From Streptomyces sp. (GTDB lineage: Bacteria; Actinomycetota; Actinomycetes; Streptomycetales; Streptomycetaceae): a DNA stretch of 33,848 nt. Positions within the stretch are counted from its first letter, which is position 1. Every line of letters begins with the position of its first letter. Under the pieces are notes generated by a model. That model made no database searches. It was not told where the DNA came from and worked only from the letters and a program-made list of their open reading frames with translations. Position numbers and translations under genes: made by a program. The DNA lies in contig NZ_JAEKKT010000195.1 in NCBI RefSeq assembly GCF_019510245.1, positions 1 through 33,848 of the forward strand. Reading direction: 5' to 3'. Shown here in pieces: positions 7,660 to 13,676 of the stretch.

Positions 7660-8892
7660 ATGGCACGAGTGTCTCGCAGGGCGTTCGCTGTGGGGGCCCT
7701 GTCCGTGCTGGCGTCGGCGGCACCCGGCGTGGCCGCGCCGTCGGGACGGCCACCGCGCCGGGCGGTCACCGAGATGCGCGGCATGTGGCTGGCGACCGTC
7801 TCCAACCGTGACTGGCCCTCCCGCACCGGACTGTCGGCGTCCGCGCAGCGCAAGGAGCTCACCGCCCTCCTCGACAAGGCGGTCGACCACCGGCTCAACG
7901 CCGTGATGTTCCAGGTGCGGCCCACCGCCGACGCGTTCTGGCCTTCGCCCTACGAGCCCTGGTCGCAGTACCTCACCGGCACCCAGGGCAAGGACCCCGG
8001 CTGGGACCCGCTGGGCACCGCCGTCACGGAGGCCCACGCACGGGGCCTGCAACTGCACGCCTGGTTCAACCCGTACCGGATCGCCAACCACACCGACCCC
8101 GGCGAGCTGGCCGCCTCGCACCCGGCCCGCAAGCATCCGGACTGGGTGGTGCGGTACGGCGGCAGGCTCTACTACAACCCGGGCATCCCGGCCGTCCGCG
8201 CCTTCGTGGAGCAGGCGATCCTCGACGCGGTCGCCAAGTACCCCGTGGACGCGGTCCACTTCGACGACTACTTCTATCCGTACCCGGTGGCCGGCCAGAC
8301 CTTCGACGACGACGACGCGTACGACACCCACGGCGGGGACTTCTCGTCCCGGGCGGCCTGGCGGCGGGACAACGTCGACAAGCTGGTCACCGAGATCGCC
8401 GCCGGGGTGAGGAAGCTGCGGCCCGGCACCCGGTTCGGGATCAGCCCGTTCGCGGTGTGGCGCAACGCCGCCACCGACTCCCGCGGCTCCGACACCAGGG
8501 CCGGCGTCGAGACCTACGACGACCTGTACGCGGACACCCGGAAATGGGTGCAGGAGAACTGGATCGACCACATCGTCCCGCAGGCGTACTGGCAGATCGG
8601 CAACACCGCCGCCGACTACGCCAAGGTGGTCGACTGGTGGGCGGGGGTGGCCAAGGGGTCCGGGACGCGGCTCTACATCGGCGAGGCGCTCTACCAGGCG
8701 GGTGCCGCCGGCGCCGCCGGGGCCTGGCAGGACCCGGCCGAGCTGTCCCGGCACCTCACCCTGGCCGACCGGTACCCACAGGTCGGCGGGCATGTGTACT
8801 TCGCGGCCAAGGAAGTGGCCGCCGACCGGATCGGCGCGCTCTCCCGGGTGGTCGCCGACCACTACAAGCAGCCGGCGACCCCACCGAGCTGA
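7660..8892 (+). CDS. Secreted GHL10 (DUF187) family glycoside hydrolase-like protein
   Basis: This 410-residue protein begins with a signal of Tat type: SRRAF at residues 5-9, then a hydrophobic stretch to about residue 27 (AAPGVAAP). The rest is a TIM-barrel domain of the glycosyl-hydrolase-like 10 family (PF02638 type), starting at EMRGMWLATV and including LHAWFNPYR, DAVHFDDYFYPYP and HIVPQAYWQ, all hallmarks of that family. Known relatives act on cell-wall or polysaccharide substrates, including peptidoglycan glycan chains; the substrate here is not known. The acidic residues of HFDDYF are the probable active site. The ATG has a weak GAGAGG upstream. It is monocistronic and ends before repeat copy C. 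Confidence 0.9.
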   Translation: MARVSRRAFAVGALSVLASAAPGVAAPSGRPPRRAVTEMRGMWLATVSNRDWPSRTGLSASAQRKELTALLDKAVDHRLNAVMFQVRPTADAFWPSPYEPWSQYLTGTQGKDPGWDPLGTAVTEAHARGLQLHAWFNPYRIANHTDPGELAASHPARKHPDWVVRYGGRLYYNPGIPAVRAFVEQAILDAVAKYPVDAVHFDDYFYPYPVAGQTFDDDDAYDTHGGDFSSRAAWRRDNVDKLVTEIAAGVRKLRPGTRFGISPFAVWRNAATDSRGSDTRAGVETYDDLYADTRKWVQENWIDHIVPQAYWQIGNTAADYAKVVDWWAGVAKGSGTRLYIGEALYQAGAAGAAGAWQDPAELSRHLTLADRYPQVGGHVYFAAKEVAADRIGALSRVVADHYKQPATPPS

Positions 8893-8950
8893 CCAGCGAG
8901 CGTTCGCCCCCGGTCTCAGCGGCTCGAGCGATTTCCGCCGCGGTTCGGCA

Positions 8951-9036
8951 GCGCCCAACGGGGCGCTGGGGGTACCCCCAGCCTTCGGCTGGGGGAGGAA
9001 CTGCGCCACCAGCCACGACGGCGCCGCAGCCGACAG
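8951..9036 (-). repeat. Dispersed GC-rich hairpin repeat, copy C, with extra palindrome
   Basis: This is the longest copy. It contains a GCGCCC/GGGCGC hairpin (8951-8966), the perfect 16-base palindrome CTGGGGGTACCCCCAG (8966-8981), an alternative hairpin of CCCCCAGCC and GGCTGGGGG (8975-8995), then the shared GGAACTGCGCCACCAGCC core. It lies between the convergent GHL10 gene and the DUF1918 gene and is likely to terminate both. Confidence 0.8.
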
Positions 9037-9074
9037 GCGGCGGAGGTGACGTCGCGGCGCTTCCGGCGGAGCGC

Positions 9075-9275
9075 TCAGCGCTGTTCGTGGATCTCCCGGT
9101 GCCTGACCTGGCAGTCGGGACCGGGGGACATGATGGCCTCGTGCCCGTCCTCGAAGCGGACCCGGTAGGGCGGTGTGCCCTCGGGGCCGAGTACCTGGAC
9201 GACTTCCGAGACCTGGTCGTGCTGTCCGACCACCCTGCCGTGCTGGACAAGCTGGTCGCCCTCGGATGCACGCAT
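9075..9275 (-). CDS. DUF1918 domain protein
   Basis: This 66-residue protein matches the small actinobacterial DUF1918 family: an N-terminal GDQLV-HGRVVG beta-strand, a middle VVQVLGPEGTPPYRVRFEDG segment and a basic end. The fold is expected to be a small SH3-like beta barrel; the biochemical role is unknown. The ATG at 9275 is supported by GAGGAGG eight bases upstream, which overlaps the stop of the EamA gene. It follows that gene by 13 bases on the same strand, so the two probably share a transcript. It is too short to stand out among the longer antisense frames, but the family pattern is clear. Confidence 0.85.
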   Translation of the reverse strand: MRASEGDQLVQHGRVVGQHDQVSEVVQVLGPEGTPPYRVRFEDGHEAIMSPGPDCQVRHREIHEQR

Positions 9276-9288
9276 CTCCAGGGCCTCC

Positions 9289-10239
9289 TCACGATCGCGA
9301 TCGTTGGGTGACGGCGATGCACACGAGCACGGCGGCGGCCGTGAGTGGAGCGGCCGCGGTGAGGTGCTCGCCCAGCAGCAGCACCGACCACACCAGTGTG
9401 AGCAGCGGCTGGGCCAACTGCAACTGGCTGGCCTTCGGAATGCCGACGGCCGCCATCCCCCGGTACCAGACCACCAGACCGAGGAACTGCGATCCCGCCG
9501 CCACCCACAGCACACCGGCGACCCCGTGCGCGTTCCAGACGACCGGCTCGTACGACAGCGCGACCACGGCGGCCGGCACCGTCAGCGGCAGACAGCCCAC
9601 CAGCGCCCAGCCGATGACCTGCCAGCCCGGCATGACCCGGGCCAGCCGGCCGCCCTCGGTGTAGCCGGCCGCGCACACCACGAGGGCCGCGAACAGATAG
9701 CCGTCCGCCGCCGTGAGCGCCCCGCCGCTCTGGGCGACCGTGAACGCCAGCACGGCCGCCGCGCCCGCCAGGGCCGCCGCCCAGAAGGTGCGGGACGGGC
9801 GGATGCCCATGCGCAGGGCCGAGAAGAGAGCTGTGGTGAGGGGCAGCAGGCCGACCACGACGGCCGCGTGCGAGGTGGTGGAGGTCTCCAGGGCGAGCGT
9901 GGTCAGCATCGGGAAGCCGAGCACGACCCCGGCCGCGACGACCGCCAGCCCTGCCCAGTGCCGGCGCTCGGGCAGCCGTACCCGCAGGAACAGCAGGCAG
10001 CCGCCCGCCATGGCCGCCGCGAGCACGCTGCGCACCGCCACCAGCGCCCACGGCCCGAAGCTCTCCAGACCCCAGGCCGTGGCCGGGAAGGTGAGGGAGA
10101 AGGCGACGACACCGAGCGCGGCCTGGAGGGTGCCGAGCCGTGCGGAGGGGCGGGCGCCCGCTGGAGAGGCCGGGGCGTCGGCCGGTGGCGCGCCGACCGC
10201 TATCGAAGTCGGGCTGGTAGCGCTACTCTGTGCTCTCAT
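9289..10239 (-). CDS. EamA/DMT-family transporter
   Basis: This 316-residue membrane protein has about ten hydrophobic helices in two EamA (drug/metabolite transporter) repeats, covering about residues 38-165 and 178-312. Conserved features include FPATAWGLE at the end of helix 1 and QLQLAQPLLTLVWSVLLLGE near the end. Such proteins usually export amino acids, purines or other small metabolites across the cytoplasmic membrane. Its first about 35 residues are Ala/Pro rich and probably cytoplasmic. The start codon lies in the same CATG as the divergent MocR regulator, which strongly suggests that the regulator controls this exporter. DUF1918 follows in the same unit. Confidence 0.9.
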   Translation of the reverse strand: MRAQSSATSPTSIAVGAPPADAPASPAGARPSARLGTLQAALGVVAFSLTFPATAWGLESFGPWALVAVRSVLAAAMAGGCLLFLRVRLPERRHWAGLAVVAAGVVLGFPMLTTLALETSTTSHAAVVVGLLPLTTALFSALRMGIRPSRTFWAAALAGAAAVLAFTVAQSGGALTAADGYLFAALVVCAAGYTEGGRLARVMPGWQVIGWALVGCLPLTVPAAVVALSYEPVVWNAHGVAGVLWVAAGSQFLGLVVWYRGMAAVGIPKASQLQLAQPLLTLVWSVLLLGEHLTAAAPLTAAAVLVCIAVTQRSRS

Positions 10240-10252
10240 GCAAGAGCGTAGC
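10222..10252. promoter_or_regulatory. Shared start and nested inverted repeats between EamA and MocR genes
   Basis: The divergent genes both start in CATG at 10237-10240, so their coding regions overlap by two bases. Nested around it are arms GCTAC (10222-10226) and GTAGC (10248-10252), and GCTCT (10232-10236) and AGAGC (10243-10247). Possible -10 elements lie very close: TACTCT at 10224-10229 for the plus strand, and TACGCT for the minus strand just beyond the start. Both mRNAs would then be leaderless, each promoter lying inside the other gene. MocR could bind the repeats and control both. Confidence 0.55.
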
Positions 10253-11680
10253 AGTGCCGTAGAACTGACGGAACAGCTGCGGCGGGACCTCGACCGCTAC
10301 TCGCCAGGTGGAAAGCTCCCGTCGAGCCGGGCCCTCGTCGAGCGGTTCCGGGTGAGCCCGGTGACCGTGTCCCGGGCGCTGGCACAGCTGGTCGCGGAGG
10401 GGCTGGTCGTCACCCGGCCCGGCGCCGGCGCCTTCAAGGCCCCGCCGCGCACGGCCGAGCCCGCCGGGGACACCTCCTGGCAGGAGGTGGCGCTCAGCGC
10501 CGACGGCGCCCTCGACGTGGTCCCGCGCACCGTGGACGCCTCCGGGGTCACCGTGTGCCTCGCCGCCCCGCCGCCCGGCGTGCTGGAGCTCAGCGGCGGT
10601 TACCTGCACGCCTCGCTGGAGCCCGAACGCGCCATGGCGGCGGCCCTGGCCCGGGCCGGCCGCCGCCCCGGTGCCTGGGGCCGGCCGCCGCTCGAAGGGC
10701 TCCCCGAACTGCGCGAGTGGTTCGCTCGGGACATCGGCGGCGCGGTCACCGCGGCCGAGGTGCTGATCGCGTCCGGCGGCCAGTCCGCCCTGGCCACCGC
10801 CCTGCGCGCACTCGCCCCGCCCGGCGCCCCGGTCCTCGTCGAGTCGCCCACCTATCCCGGCATGCTCGCCATCGCCCGCGCCACCGGCCTCCGCCCGGTC
10901 CCGGTCCCGGTCGACCCCGACGGCGTGAAGCCCGCCCTCCTTGCCGACGCCTTCCGGGCCACCGGCGCCCGGGTCTTCGTCTGCCAGCCCCTCTTCCAGA
11001 ACCCGACCGGCGCCGTCCTGGCCCCCGAGCGCCGCGCCGAGGTGCTGCGCATCGCCCGCGAGGCCGGTGCGTTCGTGATCGAGGACGACTACGTGCGGCG
11101 GCTGGTGCACGCCGACGCGGGCCCGCTGCCCCGCCCGCTGGCGGCCGACGACCCCGACGGAGTCGTCGTCCACGTCGGCTCGCTCACCAAGGCCACCTCC
11201 CCGAGCTTCCGGGTGGCCGCGCTGGCCGCCCGCGGCCCGGTCCTGGAACGCCTGCGCGCCATCCAGATCGTCGACACCTTCTTCGTCCCCCGCCCCCTCC
11301 AGGAGGCGGCGCTCGAACTCGTCGGCTCCCCGGCCTGGCCCCGCCACCTGCGCAACCTCGCCGCCGAGCTCAGGACCCGCCGCGACACTCTCACCGGCGC
11401 CCTCGCCCACCACATCCCCGAACTCGCCCTCCCGCACATCCCCTCCGGCGGCTACCACCTCTGGCCGCGCCTGCCCGACGGCACCGACGACACGACCCTG
11501 ACCGCCGCCGCCCTGCGGGCCGGGGTCGCCATCACCCCCGGCCGCCCGTACTTCAGCGCCGAGGCCCCGGCCGCCCACGTCCGCCTGAGCTTCGCCGCGG
11601 TCGCGGGGACCGGGGAGATCCTGGAGGGGGTACGGCGGCTGCGGGCCGCGTGCGACGAGGTGCTGCGTCCCAGACCCTGA
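10238..11680 (+). CDS. MocR-type (GntR/aminotransferase) transcriptional regulator
   Basis: This 480-residue fusion has an N-terminal GntR winged helix (about residues 5-70; KLPSSRALVERFRVSPVTVS is the recognition region). A class I aminotransferase-like domain (about 115-475) follows. PLP-binding residues are present: NPTG after CQPLFQ, a DDY motif, Lys318 in SLTK for the Schiff base, and the carboxylate-binding Arg in HVRLSF. MocR proteins sense PLP or amino-compound aldimines and regulate vitamin B6, taurine, GABA or transporter genes. The frame is open back to 9713, but that extension lies antisense to EamA; the ATG at 10238 begins the conserved domain. The divergent EamA exporter is the likely target. 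Confidence 0.92.
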   Translation: MQERSSAVELTEQLRRDLDRYSPGGKLPSSRALVERFRVSPVTVSRALAQLVAEGLVVTRPGAGAFKAPPRTAEPAGDTSWQEVALSADGALDVVPRTVDASGVTVCLAAPPPGVLELSGGYLHASLEPERAMAAALARAGRRPGAWGRPPLEGLPELREWFARDIGGAVTAAEVLIASGGQSALATALRALAPPGAPVLVESPTYPGMLAIARATGLRPVPVPVDPDGVKPALLADAFRATGARVFVCQPLFQNPTGAVLAPERRAEVLRIAREAGAFVIEDDYVRRLVHADAGPLPRPLAADDPDGVVVHVGSLTKATSPSFRVAALAARGPVLERLRAIQIVDTFFVPRPLQEAALELVGSPAWPRHLRNLAAELRTRRDTLTGALAHHIPELALPHIPSGGYHLWPRLPDGTDDTTLTAAALRAGVAITPGRPYFSAEAPAAHVRLSFAAVAGTGEILEGVRRLRAACDEVLRPRP

Positions 11681-11723
11681 AATCCGATCGACGCCGGCGC
11701 GCCCGCCCGGCGAGGATCCCCGC

Positions 11724-12170
11724 ATGAGCGACACACCCCGCCTCCCCGAGGGCTACGAGTTCTCCGCCGACACCGGCCGCGTGGACGTCGAGCGCGTCCA
11801 CCGCTGGCTCTCGACCGACGCCTACTGGGCGACCGGCCGCCCGCTGGACCAGCAGGAGCGCGCGATGGCGGGGTCGCTCAACTTCGGGGTCTACGACACC
11901 GCCACCGGGGAGCAGGTGGCGTACGCGCGCGTGGTGACCGACCAGGCGCTGTTCGCCTGGCTCTGCGACGTCTACGTCGACCCGTCGGTGCGCGGCAAGG
12001 GGGTCGGCACGGCGATGGTCGGCGCGGTCCGCGAGCACCTGCGGCCCTACGGCGTGCGACGCGTGCTGCTGGCCACGCACGACGCCCACGGGGTCTACGA
12101 GAAGCTCGGTTTCGCCCCGCTCGAACACCCGGACCAGTGGATGGCGCTCTACTACACATCGCCCGAGTGA
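11724..12170 (+). CDS. GNAT-family N-acetyltransferase
   Basis: This 148-residue protein has the GNAT fold. The acetyl-CoA pyrophosphate-binding motif is RGKGVG at residues 90-95, preceded by the beta4 strand LCDVYVDP and followed by YEKLGFAPL, typical of the last strand. The N-terminal part (YWATGRP) matches the common actinobacterial and proteobacterial small GNAT subgroup of unknown substrate. GAGGA lies nine bases ahead of the ATG. It follows the MocR gene by 43 bases on the same strand and could be read with it. The acceptor molecule is unknown. Confidence 0.9.
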   Translation: MSDTPRLPEGYEFSADTGRVDVERVHRWLSTDAYWATGRPLDQQERAMAGSLNFGVYDTATGEQVAYARVVTDQALFAWLCDVYVDPSVRGKGVGTAMVGAVREHLRPYGVRRVLLATHDAHGVYEKLGFAPLEHPDQWMALYYTSPE

Positions 12171-12251
12171 CATTACGGCTGACTTGTCGGACTCCTCCTG
12201 ACCTCTGAGTAACATTTCCTCCACGTCCGCCAACTCACCGCCCAATCGGCC

Positions 12252-12280
12252 TTGACCTGCGCACATGCGCGTCACACGAT
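12252..12280 (+). promoter_or_regulatory. Candidate promoter for a leaderless mRNA (phosphatase-fold gene)
   Basis: TTGACC at 12252-12257 and CACGAT at 12275-12280 are 17 bases apart, close to the streptomycete housekeeping consensus. Transcription would begin about seven bases later, at or next to the ATG at 12287. No ribosome binding site precedes that ATG, which fits a leaderless transcript. Confidence 0.5.
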
Positions 12281-12286
12281 CGCCGC

Positions 12287-12871
12287 ATGCCACTTCGGGT
12301 CACGTTCGTCGCGGCCGCGCGCAGCTCACCGCTGCTCGCGGAGCGCTTCCAGGACGACCGCCCGCTGGACCAGGCGGGCTGGGACGAGGTGCAGCGCGTC
12401 GCCGGTGAGCTACTGCCTCTCGCGGCAGCCGAGCTGCGCTACTGCTCGCCGACTCCGCGCAGCCGCGCGACCGGCGACGCACTGGGGTACGCCCCGCTGG
12501 TCCAGCTCGCGCTGCGCGACTGCGACATGGGCCGCTGGCGCGGGCTGACGCTGGGCGAGGCGATGGCCAGGGAGCCGGACCAGGTGGACGCCTGGCTCTC
12601 CGACCCGCTCGGCAACCCGCACGGCGGCGAGTCGCTGCTGGCGTTCATCACGCGGGTCGGAGGCTGGCTCGACACCCGCCCCGTGGGCGACGGCGACCGT
12701 ATCGTCGCCGTCGCCGAGCCCTCGGTGATCCGGGCGGCCCTCGTCTACGCCCTCAAGGCACCGCCCTCGACCTACTGGAACATCGACGTCCGCCCACTCT
12801 CGACCACCACGGTGACGGGCCGCGGCGGCCGCTGGAACCTGCGCTTCGACCCGGGTCCGGCCCAGACGTAG
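12287..12871 (+). CDS. Histidine-phosphatase-fold protein lacking both catalytic histidines
   Basis: This 194-residue protein follows the histidine phosphatase (phosphoglycerate mutase-like) fold. It has a first strand RVTFV, the SPTPRSRAT segment with its conserved arginines, then GRWRGLTLGEA and PHGGESL. The signature RHG is missing: residues 9-11 are Ala-Ala-Ala, so the phosphate-accepting histidine is absent. The second histidine, usually in a VxHGGVIR motif, is Glu144 in VAEPSVIR. The fold core is otherwise intact and the frame is clean, so this looks like a maintained pseudo-enzyme rather than a decaying gene. I recall similar proteins annotated as histidine phosphatases in streptomycetes, some beside CbtA/CbtB cobalt transporter genes; none is nearby here. 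Confidence 0.85.
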   Translation: MPLRVTFVAAARSSPLLAERFQDDRPLDQAGWDEVQRVAGELLPLAAAELRYCSPTPRSRATGDALGYAPLVQLALRDCDMGRWRGLTLGEAMAREPDQVDAWLSDPLGNPHGGESLLAFITRVGGWLDTRPVGDGDRIVAVAEPSVIRAALVYALKAPPSTYWNIDVRPLSTTTVTGRGGRWNLRFDPGPAQT

Positions 12872-12903
12872 CCGCTCCGCCGGGAGGGCCGAGTCGGGCC
12901 GTC

Positions 12904-13038
12904 GGTCGGCTGCGGCGGCGTTGTGGCTGGTCGCGCGGTTCCTCGCGCCCCTTTGGGGCGTGGCGCCGAGTCGGGTTGTTGGTCGGCTGCGGCGGCGTTG
13001 TGGCTGGTCGCGCGGTTCCCCGCGCCCCTTTGGGGCGC
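12904..13038 (+). repeat. Dispersed GC-rich hairpin repeat, two tandem copies (D1 and D2)
   Basis: Two nearly identical copies start at 12904 and 12981, a 77-base period that includes similar flanks (GAGTCGGG before each). Each reads GGTCGGCTGCGGCGGCGTTG, then TGGCTGGTCGCGCGGTTCC, and ends in a GCGCCCC-TTT-GGGGCG(C) hairpin, for example 13022-13038. They fill the gap between the convergent genes ending at 12871 and 13055 and probably act as a terminator for both. Confidence 0.9.
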
Positions 13039-13054
13039 TGTCGCGTCGGTGTTC

Positions 13055-13504
13055 TTAGGGGGCGCGGGCGTAGTCGGTCGTCAAGAGCAGGTCTTTCGCC
13101 GGGCCGGCCACTCGCCACACCGTGTGCCAGTGGTCGGCGTCCTGGACGGTGAACTCGCCGCGGTAGAGGTCGGCCGCGCAGGGGTGGTCGGCGATGTGCC
13201 GGCCCGAGGTCAGGTCCAGGTCGTGGAAGGGGCGGTCGTCGGCGAAGCGTACGTCGGCCGTGCCGGGGTGCGGGCCGGGCAGGAAGCGCAGGGTGCGTTC
13301 GGCGGGGCGGGCCACGCCCTGCCAGGTGAACGTGCCGGACTCCTCGTGCAGCAGGCCGCCGCCGTCCAGGGGACGGAACAGGGTGGCTCCCTCGAAGCGG
13401 CCCTCGGCCCCGCTCGCCAGGTCCCACACGGTCCGGTCCACCCGCCACCGTCCGGCCAGGTGAGCCAGGACATCCGCCACCGGCCAGAACTCGCCCACGG
13501 TCAT
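13055..13504 (-). CDS. DUF6314 family protein
   Basis: From the ATG at 13504 this is a 149-residue protein of the actinobacterial DUF6314 type. It starts with LAGRWRVDRTVWDL, then has FEGATLFRPL, LHEESGTFTWQG, a short RTLRFLP strand, the DDRPFHDLDL region and the ending DHWHTVWRVAGPAKDLLLTT. The pattern suggests a small beta-barrel, lipocalin-like fold; the function is unknown. The start is uncertain: 13504 has GAAGGG almost touching it, and in-frame ATGs at 13570 and 13582 would add 22 or 26 Gly/Pro-rich residues. It diverges from the arabinofuranosidase gene and converges on the tandem repeats. Confidence 0.78.
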   Translation of the reverse strand: MTVGEFWPVADVLAHLAGRWRVDRTVWDLASGAEGRFEGATLFRPLDGGGLLHEESGTFTWQGVARPAERTLRFLPGPHPGTADVRFADDRPFHDLDLTSGRHIADHPCAADLYRGEFTVQDADHWHTVWRVAGPAKDLLLTTDYARAP

Positions 13505-13621
13505 CCCTTCGTCGGTCCCCGACCCTACGCCGCGCCGGCCCTCGGCCGAGGGTGCGGGCCCCCGCCCCATTGACGCGCTCATGCCCCTTACATATCTTGC
13601 CGTTCGAAGTGCTGACCGTTG

Positions 13622-13635
13622 TTCGATATAGCGAA
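13622..13635. promoter_or_regulatory. Near-perfect palindrome in the arabinofuranosidase promoter region
   Basis: TTCGATATAGCGAA is symmetric at 12 of 14 positions and lies 41 bases upstream of the ATG at 13677. It overlaps a possible -10 (TATAGC at 13627-13632). TTCG-N6-CGAA resembles IclR-type operators as I remember them. Directly after it, CGAATGG is repeated in tandem (13632-13645). A role in sugar-dependent control of the glycosidase is likely, but the regulator is not in the window. Confidence 0.4.
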
Positions 13636-13676
13636 TGGCGAATGGCGTAATTCTCCTCACGAGCCGCGGAGTATCC

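Noticed and set aside
9713..10237. N-terminal extension of the MocR regulator
   Set aside because: The frame is open, but the extension is antisense to the EamA gene and has no domain; the conserved GntR part starts at 10238.
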